Shown: positions 34,017 through 45,094, numbered from the stretch's first letter. The stretch is 64,000 nucleotides of DNA from Janibacter terrae NBRC 107853 (GCF_001591405.1 NZ_BCUV01000007.1:186001-250000), one strand, 5' to 3'. The notes: generated from the sequence alone by a model not told the origin. Numbers and translations are program-made.

Positions 34017-36219
34017 CGGTGCCGGCGGCCCGCTCCCGCAGCCGGTCGACGAGGCGACCGGCCGCCGTGGCGATGACGGTCCCCGGCGGGTAGATGTCGT
34101 CGGCACCGGCGGCGCGCAGCTCCTCGAAGTCCTGGTCGGGGATGACACCGCCCACGACGATCATCAGGTCCTCGCGCCCGAGCTCGTCGAGCTCGGCCCG
34201 CAGCGCGGGCACCAGGGTGAGGTGCCCCGCGGCCAACGAGGACACCCCGACGACGTGCACGTCGCCCTCGACGGCCTGGCGGGCCACCTCCGCGGGCGTC
34301 TGGAAGAGCGGGCCCACGTCGACGTCGAAGCCGAGGTCGGCGAAGGCGGTCGCGATGACCTTCTGCCCGCGGTCGTGGCCGTCCTGGCCCATCTTGGCGA
34401 CGAGGATCCGGGGGCGCCGGCCCTCGGCCTGCTCGAACTCCTCGACCTTGGCCAGGACCTCGTCGACGGCCCCGCCCTTGCCTGCCTCGTCCCGGTACAC
34501 ACCCGAGATCGTACGGATCTGCGCGGTGTAGCGGCCGTAGACCTCCTCCAGCGCGGAGGAGATCTCGCCGACGGTCGCCTTGGCGCGGGCCGCGTCGATC
34601 GCGAGCGCCAGGAGGTTGGTCTCCATCGTGCCGCCCTCGGCACGAGCCGCCTCGGTGAGCGCTGCGAGGGCAGCGCGGGCCTCCCCTTCGTCCCGCTCGG
34701 CACGCAGGCGCTCGAGCTTGGCGATCTGCGAGGCACGGACCGCGGCGTTGTCCACCTTGAGGATCTCGATGGCCTCGTCGACGCTGCTCTCGGTGACCGG
34801 GTAGGTGTTGACACCGATGACCGGCTGCTGGCCGGAGTCGATGCGCGCCTGCGTGCGGGCGGCCGCCTCCTCGATGCGCATCTTGGGGATGCCGGCCTCG
34901 ATGGCCCTGGCCATGCCGCCGGCCGCCTCGACCTCCTCGATGTGGGCCCAAGCCCGCTGCGCGAGGTCATGCGTCAGGCGCTCGACGTAGGCGCTGCCGC
35001 CCCACGGGTCGATGACGCGCGTCGTGCCCGACTCCTGCTGGAGCACGAGCTGGGTGTTGCGGGCGATGCGCGCGGAGAAGTCCGTCGGCAGCGCGATCGC
35101 CTCGTCGAGCGCGTTGGTGTGCAGGCTCTGCGTGTGGCCCTGCGTCGAGGCCATCGCCTCGACGCACGTGCGCACGACGTTGTTGTAGACGTCCTGCGCG
35201 GTGAGGCTCCAGCCGGAGGTCTGCGAGTGGGTGCGCAGCGAGAGCGACTTGGCGTTGGTCGGCTCGAAGTTCTCCTTGACCAGGCGCGCCCACAGCAGTC
35301 GCGCAGCGCGCAGCTTGGCGACCTCCATGTAGAAGTTCATCCCGATGGCCCAGAAGAAGGACAGCCGCGGCGCGAAGGCGTCGACGTCCATGCCGGCCGC
35401 CCTGCCGGCCCGGATGTACTCGATGCCGTCGGCGAGCGTGTAGCCGAGCTCGAGGTCCTGCGTCGCCCCGGCCTCCTGCATGTGGTAGCCGGAGATGGAG
35501 ATCGAGTTGAACCGCGGCATCCGCTGGCTCGTGTACGCGAAGATGTCGGAGATGATCCGCATCGACGGCGTCGGCGGGTAGATGTAGGTGTTGCGGACCA
35601 TGAACTCCTTGAGGATGTCGTTCTGGATAGTGCCGCTCAGCTGCTCCGGGCTCACCCCCTGCTCCTCGGCCGCGACGACGTAGAGGGCGAGGATCGGCAG
35701 GACCGCGCCGTTCATCGTCATCGACACGCTCATCCGGTCCAGCGGGATGCCGTCGAAGAGGGTGCGCATGTCGTAGATCGAGTCGATCGCGACACCCGCC
35801 ATGCCGACGTCACCGGAGACGCGCGGGTGGTCGCTGTCGTACCCGCGGTGCGTCGCCAGGTCGAAGGCGACGGACAGGCCCTTCTGCCCGGCAGCGAGGT
35901 TGCGTCGGTAGAACGCGTTGGACTCCTCGGCCGTGGAGAAGCCGGCGTACTGCCGGATCGTCCACGGCTGGTTCACGTACATCGTGGGGTACGGGCCGCG
36001 GAGGAAGGGGGCCGCGCCCGGGGCGGTCTCGAGGAAGTCGAGGTCCGCGGTGTCGGCCTCGGTGTAGACCGGGGCGACCGCGATCTTCTCCGGCGTCTCC
36101 CAGCCGTCGGCCGCACCGGGGGTCGCCTCGAGCGCCTCCTGCCAGCGGGCGGCGGCGTCCGGGGACGGGGTGCCCTCGCCGAGGTCGACGGTGTCGAAGG
36201 TGGGGATCTGCGCGCTCAT
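34009..36219 (-). CDS. mutB: methylmalonyl-CoA mutase large (catalytic) subunit
   Basis: The 736-residue subunit interconverts methylmalonyl-CoA and succinyl-CoA using adenosylcobalamin. The TIM-barrel domain contains [20 protein letters not shown] and [10 protein letters not shown]. The C-terminal B12-binding domain has D-G-H615-D-R-G, whose His is the lower cobalt ligand, then GVSSLAAGH and [10 protein letters not shown]. It overlaps mutA by 4 bases upstream and meaB by 8 downstream. The set supports propionyl-CoA use or methylmalonyl-CoA supply. Confidence 0.96.
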   Translation of the reverse strand: MSAQIPTFDTVDLGEGTPSPDAAARWQEALEATPGAADGWETPEKIAVAPVYTEADTADLDFLETAPGAAPFLRGPYPTMYVNQPWTIRQYAGFSTAEESNAFYRRNLAAGQKGLSVAFDLATHRGYDSDHPRVSGDVGMAGVAIDSIYDMRTLFDGIPLDRMSVSMTMNGAVLPILALYVVAAEEQGVSPEQLSGTIQNDILKEFMVRNTYIYPPTPSMRIISDIFAYTSQRMPRFNSISISGYHMQEAGATQDLELGYTLADGIEYIRAGRAAGMDVDAFAPRLSFFWAIGMNFYMEVAKLRAARLLWARLVKENFEPTNAKSLSLRTHSQTSGWSLTAQDVYNNVVRTCVEAMASTQGHTQSLHTNALDEAIALPTDFSARIARNTQLVLQQESGTTRVIDPWGGSAYVERLTHDLAQRAWAHIEEVEAAGGMARAIEAGIPKMRIEEAAARTQARIDSGQQPVIGVNTYPVTESSVDEAIEILKVDNAAVRASQIAKLERLRAERDEGEARAALAALTEAARAEGGTMETNLLALAIDAARAKATVGEISSALEEVYGRYTAQIRTISGVYRDEAGKGGAVDEVLAKVEEFEQAEGRRPRILVAKMGQDGHDRGQKVIATAFADLGFDVDVGPLFQTPAEVARQAVEGDVHVVGVSSLAAGHLTLVPALRAELDELGREDLMIVVGGVIPDQDFEELRAAGADDIYPPGTVIATAAGRLVDRLRERAAGTDA

Positions 36220-38078
36220 GCGTCTGCTCCTGCCTGCGGGGCGCGGGGGGTGTCGAGGAGGTCCAAGAGCTCCGTGAGGAAGGCGACGACGTCCATGCCG
36301 TCGCGGATCTCGCCGTCGACGGTGGTCCCGCCGAGCTCCGTGGCCGAGCCGGCGACGAGGACGCGCTGCACGCCGGCGGAGCGAAGGGAGGCGACGCTCG
36401 CCTCGGCGAGCGCCTCGTAGCCGGTCCGGGAGGAGGCGATGATCACGACCGGGGCGTCGGCGGCCGCGATGTCGGCGGCGTCGGTGACCTCCACGACGTC
36501 GGGCCGGATGCCGGCGACGCCGAGGAGGTTGGCGACGAAGGTCAGGCGGGCGGTGTGCTCACGGGCGGGACCGAGGGCCAGGACCGGGACGCTGACGTCC
36601 CCGGTGGCGGTGCGCTCGCGCAACGCCTCGAAGACCTCACCGTCACGACGGCGGGGCAGGCCCTCGCCGGGCAGCTGCACCCGGGCGGTGCGCTGGAGCA
36701 GCTGCTCCCCCGCCAGCGGGAAGGTCGAGGTGCCGGTGAGCGGGAGGGCCCGCGTGGCGAGGGCGGCGTCGCGCTCGGCGCGGGTCGCCGCGAGGCGCTC
36801 GGCGACCGCACCGGACGCCAGGCCGGCGGCAGCACCACCCGCGGCGTCGAGCTCTCCGAACCAGGCCCAGGCGGCACGGGCCAGCTCGTCGGTCAGCGAC
36901 TCGACATAGGCCGAGCCACCCGCGGGGTCGGCCACCCTGGCGACATTGGACTCGGACGACAGCAGCGACTGGGTGTTGCGGGCGACCCTGCGGGAGAAGG
37001 CCGTCGGCAGGCCCAGGGCGTGGTCGTACGGCAGCACGGTGATCGCGTCGGCGCCGCCCGCAGCGGCGGCGAAGCACGCGATCGTGTCCCGCAGGAGGTT
37101 GACCCAGGGGTCGGTGCGGGTCTGCATGCGCCAGGACGTGACGGCGTGGACCCATGCACCCCGGTCGGGCTCGGGGACCTCGAGGACCTCGCCGACGCGC
37201 GCCCACGTGCGGCGCAGCGCGCGCAGCTTGGCGATGGTCGCGAACTGGTCGGCAGTGGCCGCCACGCGGAAGTCGATGCGGCGGAAGGCCTCGGCCGGGT
37301 CGACGCCCGACTGCGACAGGTGGCGCACGTAGTCGAGCGCGGTGGCCAGGGCGAGGGCGATCTCGTCCTGGTCGCTCGCGCCGGCGTCGTGGTGGACGCG
37401 GGCGTCGACGGTGATCGCGCGGACCCCGGTGAACCGGTCGCGACAGGTGGCGACGGCGTCCGCGAGCGGAGCCAGGTCGGGGGTGCCACCACGGGCGGCG
37501 ACCTGGCCGACCGGGTCGTGACCGAGGCTGCCGGCGACGAGGGCAGGGTCGACCCCCTTCGCCTCCCAGGCGGCGACGAGCGCGGCGGCGGCGGCGGGCT
37601 GGTCGTCGCTCGAGCTGACGACGACCGGGGCGAGGTCGACCATGACATCGGTGAGGACCTCGGCGACGTCACCGGCGGTGATGCCGTCGGCGCCGAGGTG
37701 CAACCAGACCGAGCTGACGCCGCGCTCGAGGTCGTCGAGGACGGCGGCGCGGCTCGTCGCGGCGTCCGGGTCGTCGTGGAGCTGGCGCACGTCCCACGGC
37801 AGGTCGGGGTGGCGCGGGCCGCGGCCGCGGGTGAAGGGCATCGCCCCCGGCAGACCGAGCGCGCGCCCCGGCTCCGGCCAGTAGATCGGGTCGATGTCGA
37901 GCCCACCGGGCAGGTGGCTGGTCAGCGCCTCACGGGCGCCGGCGCCGTCGACCCGACGGTCCTCGGGGCGGGACCTGTTGACCACCGCGGCGGCGAGCTC
38001 GGCCCACGCATCGGGGCCCGTGCTCGGGAAGCCGGCAGCCAGCCCCATCACGTCGTCGTGTGCAGGGGGAAGGGACAT
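36216..38078 (-). CDS. mutA: methylmalonyl-CoA mutase small subunit
   Basis: The 620-residue subunit resembles MutB but lacks the DGHxxG cobalt-ligand motif, so it is the non-catalytic partner. Shared blocks include [20 protein letters not shown] and [21 protein letters not shown]. The ATG at 38078 has GAGGAG-like bases 8 upstream. A TAGGGT box (38140-38145, minus) in the 136-base gap after map could be its own promoter. The stop overlaps the mutB start (ATGA). Confidence 0.93.
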   Translation of the reverse strand: MSLPPAHDDVMGLAAGFPSTGPDAWAELAAAVVNRSRPEDRRVDGAGAREALTSHLPGGLDIDPIYWPEPGRALGLPGAMPFTRGRGPRHPDLPWDVRQLHDDPDAATSRAAVLDDLERGVSSVWLHLGADGITAGDVAEVLTDVMVDLAPVVVSSSDDQPAAAAALVAAWEAKGVDPALVAGSLGHDPVGQVAARGGTPDLAPLADAVATCRDRFTGVRAITVDARVHHDAGASDQDEIALALATALDYVRHLSQSGVDPAEAFRRIDFRVAATADQFATIAKLRALRRTWARVGEVLEVPEPDRGAWVHAVTSWRMQTRTDPWVNLLRDTIACFAAAAGGADAITVLPYDHALGLPTAFSRRVARNTQSLLSSESNVARVADPAGGSAYVESLTDELARAAWAWFGELDAAGGAAAGLASGAVAERLAATRAERDAALATRALPLTGTSTFPLAGEQLLQRTARVQLPGEGLPRRRDGEVFEALRERTATGDVSVPVLALGPAREHTARLTFVANLLGVAGIRPDVVEVTDAADIAAADAPVVIIASSRTGYEALAEASVASLRSAGVQRVLVAGSATELGGTTVDGEIRDGMDVVAFLTELLDLLDTPRAPQAGADA

Positions 38079-38214
38079 CCGGGCAGCTCTCCTCATCGAC
38101 GCAGGCACCGGCGCGCCGCCGATGGCATGACTGACTCGCACCCTACCGAGCGACGACGGCCCGCGAACCGGTACCCGACGTCGCGTGCGCCACATCCGCC
38201 GGTCCTCGTCGGGG

Positions 38215-39063
38215 TCAGTCCAGGGGGGCGAAGGGGGCGCCGCGGGCCGTCAGCTCGGCCTCGCCGCCGTCGAGGGCCGTGAGCACCCAGATGCCGCGCG
38301 CGGTGAGGGCGACGGAGTGCTCCCAGTGCGCCGCGGGCCCGCCGTCGTCGGTGACCACGGTCCAGTCGTCGTCGAGGACGTGGTTGGCCTGGTCGCCGAG
38401 GGTGACCATGGGCTCGATCGCCATCGTGGTGCCGACGGGCGTCTGCGGGGTGCGGCCCCGGACGCGGTAGTTGGGGATGTTGGGCGGCAGGTGCATGTGC
38501 TCGCCGATGCCGTGCCCCGTGTAGTCCTCGACGATGCCGTAGGCCACGCCATCGGCCCGGCCGTCGTCGCGGATCGAGTCCTCGATCGCGCCCCCGACGT
38601 CGTTCAGGTCCCCACCGGGACGAAGGGCGGCGATCCCGGCCCACAGGGAGCGTCGGGTGATCTCGGACAGGCGCGCCGCGGCCGGGTGCGCCGCGTCGTC
38701 CCCGCCGACGACGACGGTGATGGCGCTGTCGCCGTTCCACCCGTCGACCTCGGCACCGCAGTCGATGCTCAGCAGGTCACCCTCGCGCAGCACGCGGTCA
38801 CCGGGGATCCCGTGGACGATCTCGTCGTTGACCGACGTGCAGAGGGTGTGCGCGTAGCCGGGCACGAGCTGGAAGTTGGGCACTCCCCCGCCGCTACGGA
38901 TGAACTCCTCCGCGAGCGCGTCGAGGTGCCCGGTCGTGGTGCCCGCGCGGACCTCCCCCCTCAGCATCTCCAGGGTGCGGCCGGTGAGCAGCCCCGCCAC
39001 GCGCATGGCCCGGAGCTCGTCCGGGGTGCGCGCGCGGAACCGCTCGCGGCCGAAGAACGACAA
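38215..39063 (-). CDS. map: methionine aminopeptidase, type I
   Basis: The 282-residue enzyme removes the initiator Met. It has the five metal ligands of the family within SIDCGAEVDGWNGDSAITV, GHGIGEHMHLPPNIPNY, IEPMVTLG and EHSVAL, plus the substrate His in YAHTLCTSVNDEIVHG. It begins at TTG, 3 bases after the adk stop and without a clear Shine-Dalgarno, so translation is probably coupled to adk. The alternative start at the internal Met (about residue 20) would remove a conserved N-terminal helix. Confidence 0.94.
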   Translation of the reverse strand: MSFFGRERFRARTPDELRAMRVAGLLTGRTLEMLRGEVRAGTTTGHLDALAEEFIRSGGGVPNFQLVPGYAHTLCTSVNDEIVHGIPGDRVLREGDLLSIDCGAEVDGWNGDSAITVVVGGDDAAHPAAARLSEITRRSLWAGIAALRPGGDLNDVGGAIEDSIRDDGRADGVAYGIVEDYTGHGIGEHMHLPPNIPNYRVRGRTPQTPVGTTMAIEPMVTLGDQANHVLDDDWTVVTDDGGPAAHWEHSVALTARGIWVLTALDGGEAELTARGAPFAPLD

Positions 39064-39066
39064 GGC

Positions 39067-39630
39067 TCAGGCGTCGAGGGCGGCGAAGATCCGCCGCGCC
39101 ACGTCCTCGACCTCGCCCTCGCCGTCGACGGTGACGAGGAGCCCACGGGCCTCGTACGCGTCGGACAGCGGCTCGGTCTCGCGGTGGTAGATGGCCATCC
39201 GCTCGCGGATGACGTCCTCGGTGTCGTCGACGCGCCCCTCGAGCTCGGCGCGCTTGAGGAGCCGCTGGACGACGACCTCGTCGTCGACGACGAGCTCGAG
39301 CACCTTGTCGATGGAGTGGTCGCTCTTGGCGAGCATGGCGTCCAGGGCGGTCACCTGCGCGGTCGTGCGCGGGTAGCCGTCGAGGAGGAAGCCGGGCTCG
39401 GCGTCGGCCTCGTCGAGGCGGGCCTCGACGATCGCGTTGGTGATGTCGTCGGAGACGTAGCCACCCGTCGCGAGGATCTCCTTGACCTGGAGCCCGAGCT
39501 CGGTCTCGTTCTTGATGTTGGCCCGGAAGATGTCACCGGTGGAGACAGCCGGGATGCCGTAGTGCCGGGCGATCGCGGTGGCCTGGGTGCCCTTGCCGGC
39601 GCCGGGCGGGCCGAGGATGATGAGACGCAT
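39067..39630 (-). CDS. adk: adenylate kinase, short form
   Basis: The 187-residue enzyme balances ATP, ADP and AMP. The P-loop is GPPGAGKGTQ (7-16), followed by IPAVSTGDIFRANI for AMP binding and FLLDGYPRT. The LID is short and lacks the zinc-binding Cys set, as in mycobacterial enzymes. Its ATG overlaps the secY stop (TGATG), and map follows after 3 bases, giving a tight secY-adk-map unit. Confidence 0.96.
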   Translation of the reverse strand: MRLIILGPPGAGKGTQATAIARHYGIPAVSTGDIFRANIKNETELGLQVKEILATGGYVSDDITNAIVEARLDEADAEPGFLLDGYPRTTAQVTALDAMLAKSDHSIDKVLELVVDDEVVVQRLLKRAELEGRVDDTEDVIRERMAIYHRETEPLSDAYEARGLLVTVDGEGEVEDVARRIFAALDA

Positions 39631-40952
39631 CAGCGGAGGAATCCTTCGTAGTGGCGTTGCTGGAGCTGGGACTCGATCTGCTTCACCGTCTCCAGACCGA
39701 CGCCCACCATGATGAGGATAGACGTACCGCCGAAGGGGAAGTTCTGGTTGGCGCCGACGAGCACGAGGGCGATCAGCGGGATCAACGAGACCAGAGCGAG
39801 GTAGATGGCTCCCGGCACGGTGATGCGGGTGAGCACGTACTGGAGGTACTCGGCCGTGGGTCGCCCGGCGCGGATACCGGGGATGAACCCCCCGTACTTC
39901 TTCATGTTGTCCGCGACCTCCGTGGGGTTGAAGGTGATCGAGACGTAGAAGAAGGTGAAGAAGAGGATCATCGCGGTGAAGACCGCCATGTAGATGGGGT
40001 GGTCACCCCGCACGAGGTAGGTGTTGATCCAGTCCACCCACCCGGGGTTGTTGCCCGCCGGGTCGGTCTGGAACTGGGCGATCATCTGCGGCAGCGCGAG
40101 CATGGAGCTGGCGAAGATGACCGGGATGACGTTGGCCATGTTGACCTTGATCGGGATGTACGTGGAGGTCCCGCCGTACATCTGGCGCCCGACCATCTTC
40201 TTCGCGTACTGCACCGGGATGCGGCGCTGGCTCTGCTCGACGAAGACGACCGCGGCGATGATCACCAGGCCGATGGCGATGACGAGGAAGAAGATGTCCC
40301 AGCGGCCGTCCTTCTGCTGGATGGCCCACAGGGAGCCGGGGAAGGTCGCGGTGATCGAGGTGAAGATCAGCAGGGACATGCCGTTGCCGACACCCTTGTC
40401 CGTGACGAGCTCGCCGAGCCACATGATCAGGCCCGTGCCGGCGGTCATCGTCAGCACCATGAGGATGATCGAGAACATCGACTCGCGGTAGAGGATCGGT
40501 CCGCAGTCCGCGTTGTTGAACAGGCTCGCGGGGTTGCGCGCGAAGGTGATGAAGGTGGCCGACTGCAGGACGGCCAGCGCGATGGTCAGGTACCGCGTGT
40601 ACTGCGTCATCTTCGCCTGGCCCTGCTGCCCCTCCTTCTTCAGCTGCTCGAAGCGGGGGATGACGACCGTCAGCAGCTGCACGATGATGCTCGCCGTGAT
40701 GTACGGCATGATCCCGAGCGCGAAGATCGACAGCTGCAGGAGGGCACCCCCGCTGAAGAGGTTGGCCATGCCGAGGAAGTTGTTGCTGGCGTCGTCCCGG
40801 GCACCGGCGATGCACGCCTGCACGGCCGTGTAGTTCACGTTCGGCGTCGGCACGTGGGAGCCGAGGCGGAAGAGCACGATGATGCCCAACGTGAAGAGCA
40901 GCTTGCGCCGCAGGTCGGGCGTCTTGAACGCCCGGGTGAAGACGGAGAGCAC
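39630..40952 (-). CDS. secY: preprotein translocase subunit SecY
   Basis: The 440-residue channel protein has ten membrane segments. Landmarks are FRLGSHVPTPNVNY at the first helix and plug region, GIMPYITASIIVQLLTVVIP, and the cytoplasmic loops NPTEVADNMKKYGGFIPGIRAG and GVGLETVKQIESQ. I chose the GTG at 40952, preceded by AGGAA, because it gives the usual start LSVFTRAFKTPDLRRKLLFT. A terminator separates it from rplO, and a TATCGT box lies upstream, so secY-adk-map appears to have its own promoter. Confidence 0.96.
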   Translation of the reverse strand: MLSVFTRAFKTPDLRRKLLFTLGIIVLFRLGSHVPTPNVNYTAVQACIAGARDDASNNFLGMANLFSGGALLQLSIFALGIMPYITASIIVQLLTVVIPRFEQLKKEGQQGQAKMTQYTRYLTIALAVLQSATFITFARNPASLFNNADCGPILYRESMFSIILMVLTMTAGTGLIMWLGELVTDKGVGNGMSLLIFTSITATFPGSLWAIQQKDGRWDIFFLVIAIGLVIIAAVVFVEQSQRRIPVQYAKKMVGRQMYGGTSTYIPIKVNMANVIPVIFASSMLALPQMIAQFQTDPAGNNPGWVDWINTYLVRGDHPIYMAVFTAMILFFTFFYVSITFNPTEVADNMKKYGGFIPGIRAGRPTAEYLQYVLTRITVPGAIYLALVSLIPLIALVLVGANQNFPFGGTSILIMVGVGLETVKQIESQLQQRHYEGFLR

Positions 40953-41034
40953 GTGGGTTCCTCCAGGGACGGTGCCGTGGGTGCAGTGGGTGTGCTGCGG
41001 GCAGGTGGCCACCGGCGGCGGCGCAACCTGTCAG

Positions 41035-41040
41035 ACGATA
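41035..41040 (-). promoter_or_regulatory. -10 box (TATCGT) upstream of secY
   Basis: TATCGT in the context GGTATCGT lies about 85 bases upstream of the secY GTG. The same GGTATCGT occurs in the rpsL promoter. No convincing -35 is seen. Confidence 0.4.
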
Positions 41041-41112
41041 CCTGCCGCGTCCGGGAGGCCGCGACATGACCCGCTCGCCCGGGTGCGCCGGCACGGGTCA
41101 AGAAGACGCGTC

Positions 41113-41140
41113 GAGGCCGCCCCGAGCACGGGGCGGCCTC
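41113..41140 (-). terminator. terminator between rplO and secY
   Basis: GAGGCCGCCCCG (41113-41124) pairs perfectly with CGGGGCGGCCTC (41129-41140) around AGCA. It lies 18 bases after the rplO stop and ends or attenuates the spc operon before secY. The rest of the 206-base gap holds only the secY promoter region. Confidence 0.7.
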
Positions 41141-41158
41141 ACGCGGGACCGAAGGGGG

Positions 41159-41644
41159 TCAGCGAGCGGTGATGCTGCCGCCGGCCGCCTCGATCTTGTC
41201 CTTGGCACTCGCGGAGAAGGCGTCGACCGTGAGGTCGACCTTCACCGTGATGTCGCCGGAGCCGAGCACCTTGACGAGGTGGCCGTCGCGGACGGCCCCC
41301 TTCGCCACGAGCTCCTCGACGCCCACGCTGCCGCCCTCGGGGAAGAGCGCGGAGATGCGGTCGAGGTTCACGACCTGGTACTCGGTCTTGAACGGGTTCT
41401 TGAAGCCACGGAGCTTGGGCAGACGCATGTGCAGCGGCGTCTGACCACCCTCGAAGCGCTCCGGCACCTGGTACCGGGCCTTGGTGCCCTTGGTACCGCG
41501 ACCGGCCGTCTTGCCCTTGGAGCCCTCACCGCGACCCACACGGGTCTTCGCGGTCTTGGCACCGGGGGCGGGACGAAGGTGGTGCACCTTCAGCGCGTGG
41601 GTGGAACCCTGCTCCGGGTTCGGGGTGGCCTTGGAGTCAGCCAT
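41159..41644 (-). CDS. rplO: 50S ribosomal protein L15
   Basis: The 161-residue protein contains [36 protein letters not shown]-type Gly/Lys-rich RNA-binding sequence near the N-terminus and a folded C-terminal domain ([18 protein letters not shown]). It is the last gene of the spc unit, 2 bases after rpmD. Confidence 0.95.
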   Translation of the reverse strand: MADSKATPNPEQGSTHALKVHHLRPAPGAKTAKTRVGRGEGSKGKTAGRGTKGTKARYQVPERFEGGQTPLHMRLPKLRGFKNPFKTEYQVVNLDRISALFPEGGSVGVEELVAKGAVRDGHLVKVLGSGDITVKVDLTVDAFSASAKDKIEAAGGSITAR

Positions 41645-41646
41645 GA

Positions 41647-41829
41647 TCAGTCAACCTCCTCGACGGTCACCAGGTGGCGAACCGTCTGGACCATGCCACG
41701 GATCTCCGGGCGGTCCTCCTTGACGACGACGTCGCCGATGCGCTTCAGACCGAGGCTGCGCAGGGTGTCGCGCTGGTTCTGCTTGCCACCGATCTCGGAA
41801 CGGGTCTGGGTCACCTTCAGACGTGCCAT
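41647..41829 (-). CDS. rpmD: 50S ribosomal protein L30
   Basis: The 60-residue protein reads [20 protein letters not shown] and contains [11 protein letters not shown] and [15 protein letters not shown], the full L30 fold. Two consecutive ATGs are present. I chose the one at 41829, which overlaps the rpsE stop as TGATG. Confidence 0.94.
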   Translation of the reverse strand: MARLKVTQTRSEIGGKQNQRDTLRSLGLKRIGDVVVKEDRPEIRGMVQTVRHLVTVEEVD

Positions 41830-42497
41830 CATGCACCCGCCTTCGCCTTGTCGGCGGCCTCGGCGCGACCAGCGGCCTGGGCACGCAGCATGGCTGCCGG
41901 GGCGACCTGGTCCAGGGGCAGACCGCGGCGAGCCGCGACGGCCTCCGGACGCTCGAGACCCTTCAGGGCCGCGACCGCCGCGTGGACGATGTTGATCGCG
42001 TTGTCCGAGCCGAGGCTCTTGGACAGCACGTCGTGGATGCCGGCGCACTCGAGCACGGCGCGCACCGGACCACCGGCGATGACACCGGTACCCGGGGAGG
42101 CCGGACGGAGCATGACGACACCGGCCGCGGCCTCACCCTGGACGGGGTGAGGGATGGTGCCCTGGATGCGCGGGACGGTGAAGAAGCTCTTCTTCGCCTC
42201 CTCGACACCCTTGGCGATCGCCGCGGGCACCTCCTTGGCCTTGCCGTAGCCGACACCCACGGTGCCGTCGCCGTCACCGACGACGACCAGGGCGGTGAAG
42301 CTGAAGCGACGACCACCCTTGACGACCTTGGAGACGCGGTTGATGGTCACGACGCGCTCGAGGAACTGGCTCTCGGTGCGGTCACGGCCACCGTCACGAC
42401 GGTCGCGGCCACCGCCACGGTTGTCACGACGGTCGTTGCTGGAGCGCTCGTTGGTGCCTGCGGCGGCACCGGCGCCTCGACGCTGGGGTCCGGGCAT
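41829..42497 (-). CDS. rpsE: 30S ribosomal protein S5
   Basis: The 222-residue protein has a Gly/Arg/Asp-rich N-terminal extension of about 40 residues. The S5 domain follows, with [35 protein letters not shown] and [20 protein letters not shown]5 acts in decoding fidelity at the mRNA entry. It lies between rplR and rpmD. Confidence 0.96.
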   Translation of the reverse strand: MPGPQRRGAGAAAGTNERSSNDRRDNRGGGRDRRDGGRDRTESQFLERVVTINRVSKVVKGGRRFSFTALVVVGDGDGTVGVGYGKAKEVPAAIAKGVEEAKKSFFTVPRIQGTIPHPVQGEAAAGVVMLRPASPGTGVIAGGPVRAVLECAGIHDVLSKSLGSDNAINIVHAAVAALKGLERPEAVAARRGLPLDQVAPAAMLRAQAAGRAEAADKAKAGA

Positions 42498-42531
42498 CAG
42501 ATGTTCCTCTTCTCGACGTTCTGGGCCTGCA

Positions 42532-42906
42532 TCACAGGGTCAGACCCCCTTCGCGGGCGCCGTCCGCGATGGCGGCGACGCGACCGTGGTAGCGGTTGCC
42601 ACCGCGGTCGAAGACGACGGCCTCGACGCCAGCGGACTTCGCGCGCTCGGCGACGAGCTCACCGACCTTCTTGGCCCGCTCGGTCTTGTCGGCATCGAGG
42701 GCGCGAACGTCGGCCTCCATGGTCGACGCGGACGCGACGGTCTTGCCGACGGTGTCGTCGACGACCTGGACGAAGACGTGGCGGCTGCTGCGCGTCACGA
42801 CCAGACGGGGGCGCGTGGCGGTCCCGCTGACCTTCTTGCGCAGGCGCAGGTGGCGACGGCCACGAGCAGCGCTCTTGCCCTTGGCACGCTTGATGATCTT
42901 GGCCAT
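42532..42906 (-). CDS. rplR: 50S ribosomal protein L18
   Basis: The 124-residue protein binds 5S rRNA. It has a basic N-terminus ([20 protein letters not shown]), then [20 protein letters not shown] and the C-terminal [24 protein letters not shown]. It starts 3 bases after the rplF stop. Confidence 0.96.
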   Translation of the reverse strand: MAKIIKRAKGKSAARGRRHLRLRKKVSGTATRPRLVVTRSSRHVFVQVVDDTVGKTVASASTMEADVRALDADKTERAKKVGELVAERAKSAGVEAVVFDRGGNRYHGRVAAIADGAREGGLTL

Positions 42907-42909
42907 GGC

Positions 42910-43446
42910 TTACTTACCAGCCTTTCCGACCTTGCGACGGATGTGCTCGCCCTCGTACCGGACACCCTTGCCCTTGTACGGGTCGGGACGGCGGAGCTTG
43001 CGGATGACGGCAGCGGTCTCGCCGACGAGCTGCTTGTCGATGCCCTGCACGCTGAAGCGCGTCGGGTTCTCGACGTTGAAGCTGATGCCCTCGGGGGCCT
43101 CGATCGTGATCGGGTGGCTGTAGCCCAGAGCGAACTCCAGGGAACCGCCCTTGTTGACCACGCGGTAACCGGTGCCGTGGATCTCGAGCTTCTTCTCGTA
43201 GCCCTCGGTGACACCGATGACCATGTTGTGGATGAGGCTGCGGGTCAGGCCGTGCAGCGAACGCGACTCGCGCTCGTCGTTCGGGCGGCTGACCTCGACG
43301 CCGGCCTCGGTCTTCTCGACCGTGATCGGCTCGGTCACGTTGACCTGCAGCTCGCCCTTGGGGCCCTTGACCTTGACGGTCTGGCCCTCGATGGCGATGT
43401 CGACACCGCTGGGGATGGCGACCGGGAGTCGTCCAATACGCGACAT
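42910..43446 (-). CDS. rplF: 50S ribosomal protein L6
   Basis: The 178-residue protein starts [20 protein letters not shown]. It has the duplicated L6 domains with KGPKGEL and the C-terminal signature [22 protein letters not shown]. It lies 12 bases after rpsH. Confidence 0.97.
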   Translation of the reverse strand: MSRIGRLPVAIPSGVDIAIEGQTVKVKGPKGELQVNVTEPITVEKTEAGVEVSRPNDERESRSLHGLTRSLIHNMVIGVTEGYEKKLEIHGTGYRVVNKGGSLEFALGYSHPITIEAPEGISFNVENPTRFSVQGIDKQLVGETAAVIRKLRRPDPYKGKGVRYEGEHIRRKVGKAGK

Positions 43447-43458
43447 GTCTGCTTCCCC

Positions 43459-43857
43459 TTACCAGACGTAGGCGAGGACTTCCCCACCCACACCCTTGGT
43501 TGCGGCCTGCTTGTCGGTGAGGAGGCCGGAGGACGTGGAGATGATCGCCACGCCCAGGCCGCCGAGCACCTTCGGCAGGTTGGTGGACTTCGCGTACACG
43601 CGCAGACCGGGCTTGGACACCCGGCGCACGCCCGCGATGGAGCGCTCACGGTTGGGGCCGTACTTGAGGGAGACGGTCAGCGTCTTGCCGACGGTCGCCT
43701 CCTCGACGGTCCAACCCGCGATGAAACCCTCCGCCTGGAGGATCTCCGCGATGTGCGACTTGAGCTTGGAGTACGGCATGGAGACCTCGTCGTGGTGCGC
43801 CGAGTTGGCGTTCCGGACGCGGGTCAGCATGTCCGCAATCGGGTCGGTCATGGTCAT
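43459..43857 (-). CDS. rpsH: 30S ribosomal protein S8
   Basis: The 132-residue protein begins [20 protein letters not shown] and ends with the S8 signature [21 protein letters not shown]8 binds helix 21 of 16S rRNA and in other bacteria represses the spc operon. The ATG at 43851 is an alternative start. Confidence 0.96.
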   Translation of the reverse strand: MTMTDPIADMLTRVRNANSAHHDEVSMPYSKLKSHIAEILQAEGFIAGWTVEEATVGKTLTVSLKYGPNRERSIAGVRRVSKPGLRVYAKSTNLPKVLGGLGVAIISTSSGLLTDKQAATKGVGGEVLAYVW

Positions 43858-43989
43858 GGGCTCTGCCTGCCCTCTCTCATCGCGGTTTCCCTCCGGGGAC
43901 CGGAGCGACCTTCGATGTAGAACGGTTCGTGGGGGGTGGTGCGACCTGGGGTCGCAGTGGGCCGGCCGGGGTCGGTCGGCCCGGGTGGG

Positions 43990-44175
43990 TCACCAGCTGG
44001 ACTTGGTCACGCCGGGGAGCTCGCCGCGGTGCGCCATCTCACGAAGGCACACACGGCACAGGCCGAACTTGCGGTAGACCGAGTGCGGCCGGCCGCAGCG
44101 CTGGCACCGCGTGTAACCGCGGACCTTGAACTTCGGCTTCTTGTTCGCCTTGTTGATCAGGGCGGTCTTCGCCAT
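43990..44175 (-). CDS. rpsN: 30S ribosomal protein S14, zinc-binding type Z
   Basis: The 61-residue protein is the short zinc form. Two CxxC pairs (RCQRCGRP and LCRVCLRE) make the zinc site, and [20 protein letters not shown] leads. Type Z is the primary S14 of the spc operon in actinobacteria, often written rpsZ. About 130 bases with no recognisable feature separate it from rpsH. Confidence 0.96.
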   Translation of the reverse strand: MAKTALINKANKKPKFKVRGYTRCQRCGRPHSVYRKFGLCRVCLREMAHRGELPGVTKSSW

Positions 44176-44176
44176 G

Positions 44177-44752
44177 TCAGTTCTCCTTGAAGGGGAAGCC
44201 CAGCTGCTTGAGCAGCGCGCGGCCCTCGTCGTCGTTCGTCGCGGTGGTGACCACCGTGATGTCCATGCCCCGGACGCGGTCGATCTTGTCCTGGTCGATC
44301 TCGTGGAACATGGACTGCTCGGTGAGACCGAAGGTGTAGTTGCCGTTGCCGTCGAACTGCTTGGGGTTCAGGCCACGGAAGTCACGGATGCGCGGGAGCG
44401 CGATCGCCGTGAGGCGGTCGAGGAACTCCCACATGCGGGCGCCGCGCAGCGTGACGTGCGCACCGATCGGCATGCCCTCGCGGAGCTTGAACTGCGCGAT
44501 GGACTTGCGGGCCTTGGTCACCTGCGGCTTCTGACCGGTGATGGCGGTCAGGTCGCGGATGGCACCCTCGATCAGCTTGCTGTCCTTGGCGGCGTCGCCG
44601 ACGCCCATGTTGACGACGACCTTGACGACGCGGGGAACCTGCATCGCGTTGCCGTAGCCGAACTGCTCCTGGAGGGCCGGCACGACCTGGTCGGCGTACT
44701 TGCCCTTGAGGCGCGGGGCCTCGACGGCCTGGGTCTCGATGGTGTCAGTCAT
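44177..44752 (-). CDS. rplE: 50S ribosomal protein L5
   Basis: The 191-residue 5S rRNA-binding protein has [54 protein letters not shown] and [20 protein letters not shown]. The ATG at 44752 lies 2 bases after the rplX stop; the reading frame upstream of it is not L5-like. Confidence 0.97.
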   Translation of the reverse strand: MTDTIETQAVEAPRLKGKYADQVVPALQEQFGYGNAMQVPRVVKVVVNMGVGDAAKDSKLIEGAIRDLTAITGQKPQVTKARKSIAQFKLREGMPIGAHVTLRGARMWEFLDRLTAIALPRIRDFRGLNPKQFDGNGNYTFGLTEQSMFHEIDQDKIDRVRGMDITVVTTATNDDEGRALLKQLGFPFKEN

Positions 44753-44753
44753 C

Positions 44754-45092
44754 TCAGAGGTCCTTGCCCGAGCGGCCCGCGACGCGGGTGCGGCTCGCCT
44801 TGGTGCGACCGTCACGCTCGACGGTCTCGACGCGGGTCCTGATGCGGGTCGGCTTGTTGTCCTCGGGGTCGACGACGGCCACGTTGCTCACGTGGATCGG
44901 CGCCTCGGAGACGACCAGGCCACCGGCCTGGCCACCCATGCCGGCCTTGGTGTGGCGGGTGACCCGCTGGACACCCTCGACCACGACGCGCTGGGTCTCG
45001 GTGTCGACCGAGATGACCTTGCCCTGCAGGCCCTTGTCCTTGCCGGACAGGACCTGGACGAGGTCGCCCTTCTTGATCTTGAGCTTTGCCAT
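44754..45092 (-). CDS. rplX: 50S ribosomal protein L24
   Basis: The 112-residue protein has the KOW motif [20 protein letters not shown] near the N-terminus and [13 protein letters not shown] following. L24 initiates 50S assembly. It lies 2 bases after rplN. Confidence 0.96.
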   Translation of the reverse strand: MAKLKIKKGDLVQVLSGKDKGLQGKVISVDTETQRVVVEGVQRVTRHTKAGMGGQAGGLVVSEAPIHVSNVAVVDPEDNKPTRIRTRVETVERDGRTKASRTRVAGRSGKDL

Positions 45093-45094
45093 GA

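Noticed and set aside
36216-38078. mutA as a damaged copy of mutB
   Set aside because: The missing DGHxxG motif is normal for the small subunit, and the gene is full length and translationally coupled to mutB.
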